A DNA stretch of 64,000 nt from Anaeromyxobacter dehalogenans 2CP-C (GCF_000013385.1 NC_007760.1:62001-126000), one strand, 5' to 3'; numbered from the stretch's first letter, positions 44,372 through 54,538 are shown. Program-made: numbers and translations. The notes: generated by a model from the letters alone, not told the origin.

Positions 44372-45058
44372 ATGACCCCGAGCCTCGCCCTCGCCCTGCC
44401 CCTCGCGCTCACCCTCGCCGCGTCCGCCCCGGTCACGCCCCCCGCCCCCGCGGAGGCCGGCCGCGCCGCGGCGGCGCGCACGCTCGAGGATCCCCGCGCG
44501 CTCGCGCGGAAGGTGCAGGCGTTCTACGAGCGGACCCGCGACCTCGAGGCGCGCTTCCGCCAGACCTACGTCTATGCCGGCTTCGGCCGGCGCCAGACGT
44601 CCTCCGGGACGCTGCGCGTGAAGAAGCCCGGGATGATGCGCTGGGACTACGAGAAGCCGGCCCCGAAGACGGTGGCGGTGAAGGGCTCGCGCCTGGTGCA
44701 GTACGAGCCGGAGGAGAACCAGGCCTACGTGGACGAGGCGTTCGACAGCTCGGCCATGAGCGCGGCGGTGACGTTCCTGCTCGGCAAGGGCGACCTCCTG
44801 CGCGAGTTCGACGTCTCGCTGGACGGCGCCGGCGCGCTGCTGCTCCGGCCGAAGGAGGCCGACCCACGGGTCGAGTCCATCGCGCTCACGGTGGCGGCGG
44901 ACGGGCAGGTGACCGCCACCCGCGTGGTGGACGGGGCCGGGAACGCGAACGAGATCCGCTTCGAGGACGTGCGGCGGAACGTGGGCCTGCCCGACGCCGC
45001 GTTCGAGGTGAAGCTCCCCCGGGACGTCCGCCGGATCGCGGCGCCGAAGGCGCAGTAG
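44372..45058 (+). CDS. lolA: Outer-membrane lipoprotein carrier protein LolA
   Basis: The 228-residue periplasmic protein shuttles lipoproteins from the LolCDE complex to the outer membrane. A signal peptide (about 1-22) is followed by the LolA domain, recognised by ARKVQAFYERTRDLEARFRQ, GTLRVKKPGMMRWDYEKP and LVQYEPEENQAYVDEAF. The domain ends at about 215. The start is seven bases after TATCTA. It fits the many lipoproteins encoded in the window. The next gene starts 16 bp downstream. Confidence 0.9.
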   Translation: MTPSLALALPLALTLAASAPVTPPAPAEAGRAAAARTLEDPRALARKVQAFYERTRDLEARFRQTYVYAGFGRRQTSSGTLRVKKPGMMRWDYEKPAPKTVAVKGSRLVQYEPEENQAYVDEAFDSSAMSAAVTFLLGKGDLLREFDVSLDGAGALLLRPKEADPRVESIALTVAADGQVTATRVVDGAGNANEIRFEDVRRNVGLPDAAFEVKLPRDVRRIAAPKAQ

Positions 45059-45074
45059 TCGTATCCTGGCGCCC

Positions 45075-46550
45075 ATGCCCGACCCCATCCTCGTCGCGAA
45101 GGCCCCCCGCGCGGGCGGCGCCTTCACCGACCTCGCCCTGCTGCCCCGGCTGGCGAACCGCCACGGCCTGGTGGCCGGCGCCACCGGCACCGGCAAGACC
45201 GTCACGCTCCGCGTGCTCGCCGAGGGCTTCAGCCGGCTCGGCGTCCCGGTGTTCCTGGCCGACGTGAAGGGCGACCTCTCCGGCCTGGCGCGCCCGGGCG
45301 GCGAGGCCCCGAAGCTCGTCGAGCGTGCCGAGCAGCTCGGCGTCGCGCTCGCCCTGGAGGCCTGCCCGGTCGCGTTCCTCGACGTGTACGGCGAGGCCGG
45401 CCACCCGCTCCGCACCACCATCTCGGAGATGGGGCCGCTCCTGCTGGCGCGCGTGCTCGGCCTGAACGACGTCCAGGCGGGCGTGCTGAACGTGGCGTTC
45501 CGCGTGGCGGACGAGGGCGGGCTGCTGCTGCTCGACCTGAAGGACCTGCGCGCCATGCTGGAGCACGTCTCGGAGAACGCCGCGGCGCTCCGCGCGCGCT
45601 ACGGGAACGTGTCGCCCACCAGCGTCGGCGCCATCCAGCGCGCGCTGCTCGCGCTCGAGTCGCAGGGCGGCGACCGGCTCTTCGGCGAGCCGGCGCTGGC
45701 GCTCGAGGACCTGCTCCGCACCGACCTCTCCGGCCGCGGCCAGGTGACCATCCTGCACGCCGAGAAGCTGATCCGCGCGCCCACGCTCTACGCCACGCTG
45801 CTCCTGTGGCTGCTCTCGGAGCTGTTCGAGCAGCTCCCGGAGGTGGGCGACCCGGAGAAGCCGCGCCTGGTGTTCTTCTTCGACGAGGCGCACCTGCTGT
45901 TCGACGACGCGCCGGACGAGCTGCGGCAGAAGGTCGAGCAGGTGGTGCGGCTCGTCCGCTCGAAGGGCGTGGGCGTCTACTTCGTCACCCAGAACCCGCT
46001 CGACGTGCCGGACGCGGTGCTGGGCCAGCTCGGCAACCGGGTGCAGCACGCGCTGCGCGCCTTCACCCCGCGCGACCAGAAGGCGGTGCGCGCCGCCGCC
46101 GAGACGTTCCGGGCCAACCCGGGGGTGGACGTGGAGCGCGCCATCACCGAGCTCGGCGTGGGCGAGGCGCTGGTCTCGTTCCTCGACGAGAAGGGAACGC
46201 CGCACCCGGTGGAGCGAGCCTGGGTGCTGCCGCCGCGGTCGCGCCTCGCCCCGCTCACCGCGGAGGAGCGCGCGCAGGTGATGGCGTCCTCGCCGCTCCG
46301 CGGGCGCTACGACGCGCCGGTGGATCGCGAGTCGGCCTACGAGCGCCTCCAGCGCCGCGCCGAGGCGGTGACGGCCGGGCCGCCCTCCCCCGCCGGCCGC
46401 CCCGCCGCCGCGCCGCGCACCGTCGGCTCGGAGGCCGCCTCGGCCCTGGGCAAGATGGCGCAGAGCGCGATGCGCGCGGCCGGGACGCAGCTCGGCCGCG
46501 AGATCATGCGCGGCATCCTCGGGTCGATGTTCGGCGGCCGGCGCCGGTGA
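45075..46550 (+). CDS. HerA-like DUF853 ATPase
   Basis: The 491-residue protein is the YjgR/DUF853 type of HerA-FtsK ATPases. Walker A is VAGATGTGKTVTLRVLAEGF (about 35), followed by VFLADVKGDLSGLARPGGEA; Walker B is LVFFFDEAHLLFDDAP (about 265); and VGVYFVTQNPLDVPDAVLGQ (about 298) is typical of the family. No HerA-associated nuclease is next to it, and the role of this family is not established. A TATCCT hexamer sits seven bases before the ATG. The C-terminal 70 residues are low-complexity and may not fold. Confidence 0.9.
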   Translation: MPDPILVAKAPRAGGAFTDLALLPRLANRHGLVAGATGTGKTVTLRVLAEGFSRLGVPVFLADVKGDLSGLARPGGEAPKLVERAEQLGVALALEACPVAFLDVYGEAGHPLRTTISEMGPLLLARVLGLNDVQAGVLNVAFRVADEGGLLLLDLKDLRAMLEHVSENAAALRARYGNVSPTSVGAIQRALLALESQGGDRLFGEPALALEDLLRTDLSGRGQVTILHAEKLIRAPTLYATLLLWLLSELFEQLPEVGDPEKPRLVFFFDEAHLLFDDAPDELRQKVEQVVRLVRSKGVGVYFVTQNPLDVPDAVLGQLGNRVQHALRAFTPRDQKAVRAAAETFRANPGVDVERAITELGVGEALVSFLDEKGTPHPVERAWVLPPRSRLAPLTAEERAQVMASSPLRGRYDAPVDRESAYERLQRRAEAVTAGPPSPAGRPAAAPRTVGSEAASALGKMAQSAMRAAGTQLGREIMRGILGSMFGGRRR

Positions 46551-46645
46551 CCGGCCGCCGCCCGCGCGAGGCGGCGGACCGCCGCGCCGGGTGACGCACC
46601 CCGAGCAAACCCGCACCCCGTTATGATGGCGGGCGGGGGTTCCGG

Positions 46646-48064
46646 ATGCTCGATGTGGCGGACGCGGCGCTCCGCGCGGCGGTGGCCGACGCGGTGCGCG
46701 AGGCGCGGAGGCGCAGCGCCGAGGCGGTGGCCTGGATGCGCGTGGCGCTCCGCGCCGCCATCCTGCTCGTCTACCTCCCGGGCTGGCACGGCACGGCCGC
46801 GTGGCACGCCGCCGCGCTCCGCGTGAGCGCCGCGTACCTGGCGGTCGCGGTGGGCGTCCTGGTCCTGCTGCGGCGCCGGTGGCGCTGGGAGGCGGTGGCG
46901 CTCGCCGCGGCGGCCGTCGATCTCGCGTTCGTGGCGGTGGGCAGCTGGCGGGTGGTCGCGCTGGCGGGCGGCGATCTCGCGCTCGCCATCGCGGCCGGCG
47001 CCGGCAACGGCATGATGCTGATGGTCATCCTGTTCGCGGCGGTGGCCCTGCCGCCGGCGCCGGCCGCGGCGCTCTCGGTGATCGCGATCGCGAACCAGAT
47101 GGCGCTCGCGGCGCACTCCGGCGTGTCCTGGCGGCTGGTGCTGCTGGTCGGCCTCATCCTCTCCGCGGCCGCGATCGTCGCCATCCGGAACACGCTGCGC
47201 GCGACGGCGCTCGGGGCCCGGCTCGCGGCCGAGAGCTACACCGCCTCGCTGTGCCGGGCCCACGGCGAGGCGCTGGCGCGCGCGAACGCCGAGGCGCTGG
47301 CGCAGCGCGACGAGGTGATCACCGCGCACCGCCAGGCCCGCGATCTCGTGCGCCTGATGGTGCACGACCTCAAGAACCCGCTCGCCGCGCTGCTCCAGTA
47401 CCTGCGCCTCGCCGAGGTCGAGCTGCGCGGGCAGCCGGACGCGGCGCAGGTGCGCGAGGACCTGGCGCAGGCGGAGGGCGAGGGCCAGCGGCTCGCCGAG
47501 ATGATCGGCGACCTGCTCGCCATCTCGCGCCTGGAGACCGGGCCGGCCCGCCTCGCCGCGGATCCGGTGGCGATCGAGGACCTCCTGCAGGCGGTGGCGC
47601 GGAGCTGCGCGGCGCACGCGCGGGAGCGCGGCGTGACCATCTCGGTGCGCGGCGGGGACGACCTGGTGGTCCGCCTCGACCGCGACCTGTCGCGCCGGCT
47701 GCTCGAGAACCTGGTCGCGAACGCGCTCCGCCACTGCCGGACCGGCGACCGGATCGAGCTCGCGGGCGAGGCGGACGGGGAGGGGGTGCGGCTCGCGGTC
47801 CGGAACTCCGGGCCGCCGGTGCCACCCGCCATCCGCGCCCACCTGTTCGAGAAGTTCGCGCCCGGCGAGGCGCGCGAGTGGACCAGCGCCGGGCTGGGGC
47901 TGTACCTGTGCCGGCTGGTGGCGGAGGCGCACGGCGGCGGGGTGGCGCTGGTGGACACGCCGGGCTGGACCGTCAGCTTCGAGGCGCGGCTCGCCCCGGC
48001 CCGGACCGGCGGGGAGGCGGCGCCGCGCGCGGCCGCGGTGGCGCCGGAGCGCCGGCCGGGCTAA
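46646..48064 (+). CDS. Membrane-bound sensor histidine kinase
   Basis: The 472-residue kinase has five or six hydrophobic segments (about 30-180), a short linker, the HisKA dimerisation helix with His240 in LVRLMVHDLKNPLAALLQYL, and an ATPase domain with N-box ENLVANALRH (about 360) and G-box TSAGLGLYLCRLVAEAHGG. No periplasmic domain of size is present, so sensing is probably within the membrane. No response regulator gene is adjacent, so it is an orphan here; the CheY-like gene at 60 kb is one possible partner. Confidence 0.88.
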   Translation: MLDVADAALRAAVADAVREARRRSAEAVAWMRVALRAAILLVYLPGWHGTAAWHAAALRVSAAYLAVAVGVLVLLRRRWRWEAVALAAAAVDLAFVAVGSWRVVALAGGDLALAIAAGAGNGMMLMVILFAAVALPPAPAAALSVIAIANQMALAAHSGVSWRLVLLVGLILSAAAIVAIRNTLRATALGARLAAESYTASLCRAHGEALARANAEALAQRDEVITAHRQARDLVRLMVHDLKNPLAALLQYLRLAEVELRGQPDAAQVREDLAQAEGEGQRLAEMIGDLLAISRLETGPARLAADPVAIEDLLQAVARSCAAHARERGVTISVRGGDDLVVRLDRDLSRRLLENLVANALRHCRTGDRIELAGEADGEGVRLAVRNSGPPVPPAIRAHLFEKFAPGEAREWTSAGLGLYLCRLVAEAHGGGVALVDTPGWTVSFEARLAPARTGGEAAPRAAAVAPERRPG

Positions 48065-48073
48065 CACCCGGCC

Positions 48074-48931
48074 ATGCCCGGGAACCTCGCGCCGCTCTCC
48101 TTCGTCCTCCTCACGCTCGTGCTCGCGGCGTGCAAGAGCCGCCCGCCCGCCGACCCGGCGTTCGCGGCGGAGTGGAAGGGGTGGCACGACCGCCGCGAGG
48201 AGCGGCTGCGGATGCCCACCGGCTGGCTCGCGCTCACCGGCCTGCACTGGCTCGAGCCGGGCGAGAACCGCATCCCCGGCCTGCCGGGCACGTTCACGCT
48301 CGAGGGCGGCCGGGTGACGCTCGCCGCCGCCCGGTCCGACGGGTACGTGCTCGGCGGCGCGCCGCTGGAGCGGCGGGCGCTGGCGCCGGACAGCGCCGGC
48401 GAGCCGGACCGGGTCCAGCTCGGGGCCTCGGTGACGCTGGCCGTGATCGAGCGCTCGGGCCGGTTCGCCGTGCGGGTGTGGGACGCGGCGGCGCCGGCGC
48501 GCACCGGGTTCCGGGGCATCGACGCCTACCCGCCGGATCCGCGCTGGCGGATCGAGGCGCGGTGGGAGGCGTACCCGGCGCCGCGCGAGGTGGAGGTGCC
48601 GAGCGTCATCGGCGTCGCCACCCGCGAGCTGGCGCCCGGGCGCGCCCGCTTCACCGTGGACGGCCGGGAGGTCGCGCTCGAGCCGACGGTGGAGGAGGAC
48701 GGCGGGCTGTTCTTCGTGTTCAAGGACGCGACCGCCCGCGACGCGACCTACGGGGCCGGACGCTTCCTGTCCGCCGAGGCGCCGCGCGACGGCAAGGTGG
48801 TGCTCGACTTCAACCGCGCCGTGAACCCGCCCTGCGCGTTCTCCGCCTTCGCCACCTGCCCGCTCCCCACGCCGGAGAACGTCCTGCCGGTCCGCATCGA
48901 GGCGGGGGAGAAGCGGTACGGGGAGCACTAG
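48074..48931 (+). CDS. DUF1684 lipoprotein
   Basis: The 285-residue protein is a lipoprotein (LAAC, Cys20) that otherwise consists of the DUF1684 domain: AEWKGWHDRREERLRMPTGW, LALTGLHWLEPGENRIPGLP, then FRGIDAYPPDPRWRIEARWE and at the end FNRAVNPPCAFSAFATCPLP with PENVLPVRIEAGEKRY. The family is widespread and has no proven reaction. The start lies nine bases after the histidine kinase stop, so it is probably in the same transcript. Confidence 0.87.
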   Translation: MPGNLAPLSFVLLTLVLAACKSRPPADPAFAAEWKGWHDRREERLRMPTGWLALTGLHWLEPGENRIPGLPGTFTLEGGRVTLAAARSDGYVLGGAPLERRALAPDSAGEPDRVQLGASVTLAVIERSGRFAVRVWDAAAPARTGFRGIDAYPPDPRWRIEARWEAYPAPREVEVPSVIGVATRELAPGRARFTVDGREVALEPTVEEDGGLFFVFKDATARDATYGAGRFLSAEAPRDGKVVLDFNRAVNPPCAFSAFATCPLPTPENVLPVRIEAGEKRYGEH

Positions 48932-49180
48932 CGGTCCTCGCCCGCGGCGGCCCGCCCGCCTCCGCCGGGCGCGCCCGCCATCGTCGGCTCCCCCGGCCGG
49001 GCGAGTCACCCGCGACGCACGGCGTGACCCGGAGGTCGCGCCTTCCGGCACGTCTTGCGCGGGCCGCGCCCGCGGCGCCCGGGCGCGATCGAGGGATTTC
49101 GCGGCGGTGCGGGAGCCGCGCGGACGAACCGTGAAATGGGCCGGAGGCTTGCACGGGGTGCGGCCGAGGGGTCTCCGCAC
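48932..49180. other. 249-bp spacer before the bacteriohemerythrin gene
   Basis: The spacer is GC-rich and I find no gene, strong hairpin or clear promoter. The string CGGCACGTCTTGC (49046-49058) recalls a sigma-54 site but has two bases too few between the two boxes. Confidence 0.4.
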
Positions 49181-49621
49181 ATGGGCATGGAATGGACCGC
49201 GCGGCTCGCGGTCGGCATCGACGACATCGACGCACAGCACCAGGAGCTGTTCCGCAGGGTGAACGGGCTCGTCACGGCCATGGGCGAGCGCCGCGGCCGA
49301 GAGGAGCTCGCCGAGGTGGTCGCGTTCCTCCGCGCGTACGTGGACGTCCACTTCGCCGCGGAGGCGCGGCTCATGGCGCGCAGCCGGTACCCCGGGCGCG
49401 CGTTCCACGCGGCCGAGCACGCGCACTTCCGCGCGCAGGTGGAGGAGCTCGCCGCGCGCATCGCCGCCGAGGGCCCGGAGTCGCACCACGCGGTGAAGCT
49501 GGCCGGGATCCTCTGCGAGTGGCTGCGGCAGCACGTGCTGCTGACCGACCGGCAGCTCGCGGACCACGTGCGGGCGGAGGACCTGCTCGACGACGGGTGG
49601 CGGGGCGGGGGTGAGGGGTGA
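49181..49621 (+). CDS. Bacteriohemerythrin
   Basis: The 146-residue four-helix bundle binds oxygen at a di-iron site. All seven iron ligands of the family are present: His20 (DAQHQELF), His57 and Glu61 (DVHFAAE), His76 and His80 (FHAAEHAHF), His118 and Asp123 (RQHVLLTDRQL). Such proteins buffer or sense oxygen in microaerophiles and anaerobes, which suits an organism that lives at oxic-anoxic borders. ATG 49181 is chosen; ATG 49187 would also serve and would start at MEWT as in many homologs. The gene is convergent with rimO. Confidence 0.92.
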   Translation: MGMEWTARLAVGIDDIDAQHQELFRRVNGLVTAMGERRGREELAEVVAFLRAYVDVHFAAEARLMARSRYPGRAFHAAEHAHFRAQVEELAARIAAEGPESHHAVKLAGILCEWLRQHVLLTDRQLADHVRAEDLLDDGWRGGGEG

Positions 49622-49633
49622 CGCGGGCGCCGG

Positions 49634-51046
49634 CTAGCCGAGCACGTTGAGGCCGCCCTTGCGCCGAGGCGGCGGCGGGCGCGGGGCGGCGGGCAGCGGG
49701 CGGGCGGCGCGCGAGGGATCGCGGGCCACCACGCGGCCGACGAGGTCGTACTCGGCGGCGTCGGTGATCTCCACGGTCACGATCTCGCCGGGGTAGGCGA
49801 CGCCGTCGTTGACGTACGTGAGGCCGTCGATCTCCGGGGCCTGCTGCGCGTGGCGGCCGGCGAGCAGGTGCTCGGTCTCCTCGGCGCGGCCCTCCACCAG
49901 CACCTCGAGGCGGCGGCCGATCATGGCCTGCTGGTGCGCCCGCGAGATGCCCTGCTGCACGGCCATGATCCGGTCGCGGCGCTCGCGCTTCAGCGCGTCG
50001 GGCACCTGGTCCGCCATCTCCGCGGCGGGCGTGCCCTCCTCGGGCGAGTACTCGAACACGCCGAGCCGCTCGAACCGCTGCTCCTCCACGAAGCGGAGCA
50101 GGTCCTCGAAGTCCGCCTCGGTCTCGCCGGGCAGGCCGACGATGAGCGCGGTGCGCAGCGCGAGGCCGGGGATCCGGGCCCGCAGGCGCGCCAGCAGGTC
50201 GCGCAGGAACACCGAGTCGCGCCCGCGCTTCATGGCCCGGAGCAGCCGGTCCGAGCTGTGCTGGAGCGGCATGTCCAGGTACTTCACGATCTTGGGCTCG
50301 TCGGCCATCGCGGCCACCAGCGCGTCGGGCACGTCGCGCGGGTAGGCGTAGTGGAGGCGGATCCAGCGGAGGCCGTCCACCTTGGCGAGCTCGGGGAGCA
50401 GGTGGTGCAGGCGCACCTTGCCGGGCAGGTCCTGCCCGTACGCGGTGAGGTCCTGCGCGACGAGCGACAGCTCCACCGTCCCCTGCGCCGCGAGCGCCGC
50501 CGCCTCGGCCACCAGGTCGTCGATGGGCCGCGAGCGCTGCCCGCCGCGCAGCTTCGGGATGATGCAGAACGCGCAGGCGTTGTCGCAGCCCTCGGCGATC
50601 TTGAGGTACGCGGTGTGCGAGGGGAGCGAGTTCACCCGCGGCGTCGCGGCGGAGTGGACGAAGTCGGGGTCGGGGACCACCAGCCGCTTCGCCTGCGCGT
50701 CGGAGACGATCCGCGCCACGTCCTGGTAGGCGCCGGTGCCGAGGAAGTGGTCCACCTCGGGCAGCTCGCGGGCCAGCTCCTCGGCGTGCCGCTGCACCAG
50801 GCACCCGGTCACCACCAGCTTGCGGCACCGCCCCTCGCGCTTCTGGTCGGCGAGCTCGACGATCGCCTCGACCGACTCCTCCTTCGCGCTCTCGATGAAG
50901 CCGCAGGTGTTGACGACGATGACCTCGGCCTTCGCCGGGTCCTGCACCAGCCGGTAGCCGGCCTCGGCGAGCGTGCCGAGCATCACCTCGCTGTCCACCC
51001 GGTTCTTCGGGCAGCCGAGGGTGTGCATGTAGACGCGGGTGGCCAT
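49634..51046 (-). CDS. rimO: Ribosomal protein S12 methylthiotransferase RimO
   Basis: The 470-residue enzyme adds a methylthio group to an aspartate of ribosomal protein S12. The N-terminal domain binds one cluster with Cys12 (HTLGCPKN), Cys48 ([13 protein letters not shown]) and Cys82 ([12 protein letters not shown]); the radical SAM core has Cys154, Cys158, Cys161 ([19 protein letters not shown]); a TRAM domain ends the protein before a basic Pro-rich tail. RimO is preferred over MiaB because of [10 protein letters not shown] and [11 protein letters not shown]. The start at 51046 is chosen because [15 protein letters not shown] is the family N-terminus; the frame is open 13 codons further upstream. 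Confidence 0.94.
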
Positions 51047-51129
51047 GGGGACGCGCGATCTAACAGACCGGGGGGCCCGGGGCAATCCAGCCCCCTCCCC
51101 AGGGCGGGGGAGGGAGGCGCGCGGCGCTG

Positions 51130-51618
51130 CTACTCCCGGAAGTTCTGGAACTGCAGCGGGATGGGGAACCCGGCCGCGCGGATGGCGTGGATGGCGGCCT
51201 GCAGGTCGTCGCGCTTCTTGCCGGTCACCCGCACCGCCTCGCCCTGGATGGCCGCCTGCACCTTGATCCCGCTCTCCTTCACCTTCGCCACGATCTTGCG
51301 GGCGTCCTCCACCTTCAGCCCGCGCTTCAGCTTCACCAGCTGGCGCACGTGGCCGCCGGAGGCCGGCTCGAGCTTCTGCGGGTCGAGCGACTCGAGCGCC
51401 ACGCCGCGCTTCGCCAGCTTCTCCATGAGCACCTGCAGCGCCGCCTCGGCCCGGCCCTCCGAGCCGGCCCGGATGAGCACGTTCTGCTCCTTGTCGCGCT
51501 CCAGCTCGGTGTGCGTGCCCTTGAAGTCGAAGCGCTGCGCGATCTCCTTGCGCGCCTGGTTGAACGCGTTCTCGACCTCCATGAGGTCCACCTCGGACAC
51601 CACGTCGAAGCTCGGCAC
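51130..51618 (-). CDS. yajQ: YajQ family nucleotide-binding protein
   Basis: The 162-residue protein has the two ferredoxin-like halves of Yaj[33 protein letters not shown] at the start, [20 protein letters not shown] in the second half, and [20 protein letters not shown] at the end. Family members bind cyclic di-GMP and nucleic acids, and one from Xanthomonas regulates virulence genes. The gene starts 43 bp after the RNase J gene on the same strand and is probably in its transcript. Confidence 0.93.
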
Positions 51619-51661
51619 GGCTGGCTCCTCCAGGCTCGGGGCGGCGCGGCGGCCGCCCGGT

Positions 51662-53314
51662 TCACAGCTCCAGGACCACCGGTAGCACGGGGGGCTTCTT
51701 GCCGGTGGTCCGGCGGAAGAAGCGGCGCACCGCGAGGCGCACCGCCTCCTGCACCTCGGCGGGATCGGTGCGCGCCTGCGGCGACAGCTCGGCGAGGGCG
51801 GCCAGCACCTCCCCGCGCAGCTCCTCCTCGGCCCCCTCGAACCCGGCCACGCCGCGGGCGAACAGCTCCGGGCCGCGCACCACCGCGCCGGTGGTCCGCT
51901 CGATGGCCAGCACCGCGATGCACAGGCCGGTCTCGGCGAGCAGGCGCCGGTCGCGCACCACCAGCGCGCCCATGTCCGCGCCGAGCAGCGCGTCGCGATC
52001 CGTGTACACGCGCCCGGTCGCCACCGGCGCCTCCAGCACGCGCACGCCCGCGTCGGCGAGCTCCAGCACCTGCCCGTCCACCAGCACGTCGCGCCCGGCC
52101 ACGCCCTCGGCGGCGGCGTGGGCGGCGTGCCGCGACAGGTGCCGGTACTCGCCGTGGATGGGCACGAAGTGGGCCGGGCGGGCGAGCCGGATGAGGCGGC
52201 GCTGCTCGTCCGCCTGCGCGTGGCCGGAGACGTGGAGCGGGGCGAGGCCCTCGTAGGCGACCTCGGCGCCGCGCCGGCAGAGCTCGTTCACCACCTGGCC
52301 GATGGCGATCTCGTTGCCCGGGATGAAGCGCGAGGAGAGCACCACCAGGTCGCCCGGCGCGACGGCGAGGTCGGGGTGCTCGCCGCGGGCGAGGCGCGCG
52401 AGCGCGCTGCGGGGCTCGCCCTGCGTGCCGGTGGTGAGGACGCACAGCTCGCGCGGCGGGAGCGTCCGCGCCTCCTCCGGCGACACCGGCATCCAGGCCG
52501 GGAGCTCGAGGTACCCGAGCTCCTGCGCGAGCCGCGCGTTCGCCTCCATCGAGCGGCCCAGGAACGCGACCCGCCGGCCGAAGGCGCGCGCCGCGTCCAC
52601 GATCTGCTGCAGGCGGTGGACGTTGGAGGCGAAGCAGGCCACGAACACCCGGCCGCGCGCCCGCTCGAACGCCTGCTCCAGCGCGGGGCCCACCTCCGAC
52701 TCGGACAGCGAGGTGCCCTCGCGCTCCGCGTTGGTGGAGTCGGAGAGCAGGAGCCGCACGCCCTTGCGGCCGAGCGCCTCGATGCGGTCGAGGTCCATGC
52801 CGGGGCCGCGCACCGGCGCCGGGTCGATCTTGAAGTCGCCGGAGTGGAGCAGCGTGCCCTGGGGCGTCGAGAGCGCCAGGCCGCAGGCGTCGGGGATGGA
52901 GTGCGTGACCGCCAGGAACTCGGCCGCGATGGGCGAGGCCTCGCCGGCGGGCCGCACGTCGCCGGGGCGGACCTCGCGCAGGTCGGCGCGCACGCCGGCC
53001 TCCTCCAGCCGCGGCCGGAGCAAGGCGAGCGTGAAGCGCGTGCCGTAGACCGGCACCGGGATCTCGCGGAGCAGGAACGGCAGGGCGCCCAGGTGATCCT
53101 CGTGGCCGTGCGTGAGGAACACCGCGCCCACCTGCTCGCGCCGCTCGCGCAGCCAGGAGAGGTCCGGCGCGATCAGGTCCACGCCCAGGTTCTCGTTCGG
53201 GAAGAGCACGCCGCAGTCCACCACGGCGATCCGGCCGTCGCACTCGACGGCCATGCAGTTCATCCCGATCTCCCCGAGCCCGCCCAGGGGCACGATCCGC
53301 ACCGGCGCCGCCAC
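51662..53314 (-). CDS. rnj: Ribonuclease J
   Basis: The 550-residue MBL-fold ribonuclease has RIVPLGGLGEIGMNCMAVEC at the N-terminus, HGHEDHLGALPFLL (about 69), the beta-CASP region and HSGDFKIDPAPV (about 152), PVHGEYRHLSRHA-like PIHGEYRHLSRHA (about 380), and a C-terminal dimer domain. It acts as an endo- and 5' exonuclease in mRNA and rRNA processing. The GTG start at 53314 follows TACATT (53326-53321) by exactly six bases; the frame is open much further upstream, but homology starts here. Confidence 0.93.
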   Translation of the reverse strand: MAAPVRIVPLGGLGEIGMNCMAVECDGRIAVVDCGVLFPNENLGVDLIAPDLSWLRERREQVGAVFLTHGHEDHLGALPFLLREIPVPVYGTRFTLALLRPRLEEAGVRADLREVRPGDVRPAGEASPIAAEFLAVTHSIPDACGLALSTPQGTLLHSGDFKIDPAPVRGPGMDLDRIEALGRKGVRLLLSDSTNAEREGTSLSESEVGPALEQAFERARGRVFVACFASNVHRLQQIVDAARAFGRRVAFLGRSMEANARLAQELGYLELPAWMPVSPEEARTLPPRELCVLTTGTQGEPRSALARLARGEHPDLAVAPGDLVVLSSRFIPGNEIAIGQVVNELCRRGAEVAYEGLAPLHVSGHAQADEQRRLIRLARPAHFVPIHGEYRHLSRHAAHAAAEGVAGRDVLVDGQVLELADAGVRVLEAPVATGRVYTDRDALLGADMGALVVRDRRLLAETGLCIAVLAIERTTGAVVRGPELFARGVAGFEGAEEELRGEVLAALAELSPQARTDPAEVQEAVRLAVRRFFRRTTGKKPPVLPVVLEL

Positions 53315-53410
53315 GGGCCCAATGTACCGCCGGTCGCGCCCGGACGCAGCGCGCGCGCGCCGGCCCTCCGGGCTGCGGCCCCCGGGCGACCGTGGTAGCC
53401 TGCCCGCCCC

Positions 53411-54538
53411 GTGGCCGCCGCACGCCGCATCCTCGCGCTCCCGCTCGCGCTCGCGCTCGCCGCCCTGCCGGCGCAGGCCGACGGGCCCGCGGGCGGCGCC
53501 GCGCCGGCGCCGTCCCCGGAGGCGTCCCCGCCGGAAGACGCCGCGCCGCGGGCGCCCGGCCCGGAGGTCGTGCGCCTGCGCTTCGCCTGGCCGGCGCCGC
53601 TCGACGCGCAGGTGACCTGCCGCCGGACCCGGGTCCGCACCGGCGCGCCGCCCTCGGTCTTCACCGCGCGTTACCGGCAGCGCGCCGCGGCCGCGGGCGC
53701 GGGCGAGGCCGGGCTGGCCATCTCCACCCGCGGCACCACCTGGGAGGGCGACCTCCCCTGGGCGCCGGCGGTGGCGCGGCAGGCGCTGCACGCCTCCGAG
53801 CAGCTGGTGCAGCGCATCGGGCCGGACGGCGCGTTCGCCGCGCTGGAGGGCGCCGAGGCGCTGCGCCCGGCGCTGCGCAGCCTGGTGGACGGCGCGGGGG
53901 TGCAGGGCGCGCAGGCGGAGCGCGCGGTGGCGCGCGCGGAGGCCGGCGCCCGGGGCGAGGCGGAGGAGCTCTGGAACCTGTCGGTGGGGTTCTGGATCGA
54001 CGCCGACCTGGTGCTGGGGCAGGAGTACGTGATGCCGTCGGAGTCGGAGCTGCCGCTCCTCCCCGGCGTCCGCGGCCCGGCGTCGGTCGAGTTCGCGGTG
54101 CGGCGGCGCGTGCCCTGCGCCGCCGCGGAGCGCGCCGCGCGCTGCGTCGAGATCGTGCTCCACGCCACCCCCGAGCCCGCGGCGCTGGCGCGCCACGCGG
54201 CCGCGCTCCGGGCCCGGCTCGCCGAGGGCGCCGAGGCGCCGGTGCCGGTGCCGGCCGCCCACGGCCGCGACGGCGGCGAGCTGCAGGCCGAGAGCACGCT
54301 GGTGCTGGTGACCGATCCGGCGACCCTCGTGCCGCGGCGGGTGGCCTGGACGCGCGCGGTGCGGCTCGCGAGCGCCGAGGACGGCGCGCCCGCGCTCGAG
54401 CACGTGGACCGCGTCGAGTACGACTACCGCTATCCGGGGAAGGCGCCGGCCGCCCCGCCCGCCCTGCGCCGCCGGCACGCGCCGGGCGCGCCGCTCGAGC
54501 CCGCCCCGGTCCCGGCGCCGGTGCCGGTGGGCATTTGA
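53411..54538 (+). CDS. Secreted protein of unknown function
   Basis: The 375-residue protein has a signal peptide (ALPLALALAALPAQA, cleavage after about 23), then a Pro/Ala-rich linker and a mostly beta-strand domain (VVRLRFAWPAPLDAQVTC to the end). Cys residues are few (C70-like CRR, and RRRVPCAAAERAARCVEI). The C-terminus is a Pro-rich tail. I do not recognise a family. It is divergent from RNase J, with a 96-bp spacer that carries TAGCCT nine bases before the GTG start. Confidence 0.75.
   Translation: MAAARRILALPLALALAALPAQADGPAGGAAPAPSPEASPPEDAAPRAPGPEVVRLRFAWPAPLDAQVTCRRTRVRTGAPPSVFTARYRQRAAAAGAGEAGLAISTRGTTWEGDLPWAPAVARQALHASEQLVQRIGPDGAFAALEGAEALRPALRSLVDGAGVQGAQAERAVARAEAGARGEAEELWNLSVGFWIDADLVLGQEYVMPSESELPLLPGVRGPASVEFAVRRRVPCAAAERAARCVEIVLHATPEPAALARHAAALRARLAEGAEAPVPVPAAHGRDGGELQAESTLVLVTDPATLVPRRVAWTRAVRLASAEDGAPALEHVDRVEYDYRYPGKAPAAPPALRRRHAPGAPLEPAPVPAPVPVGI

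Noticed and set aside
49046-49058. Sigma-54 promoter before bacteriohemerythrin
   Set aside because: CGGCACGTCTTGC has GG and GC two bases too close for a -24/-12 site.
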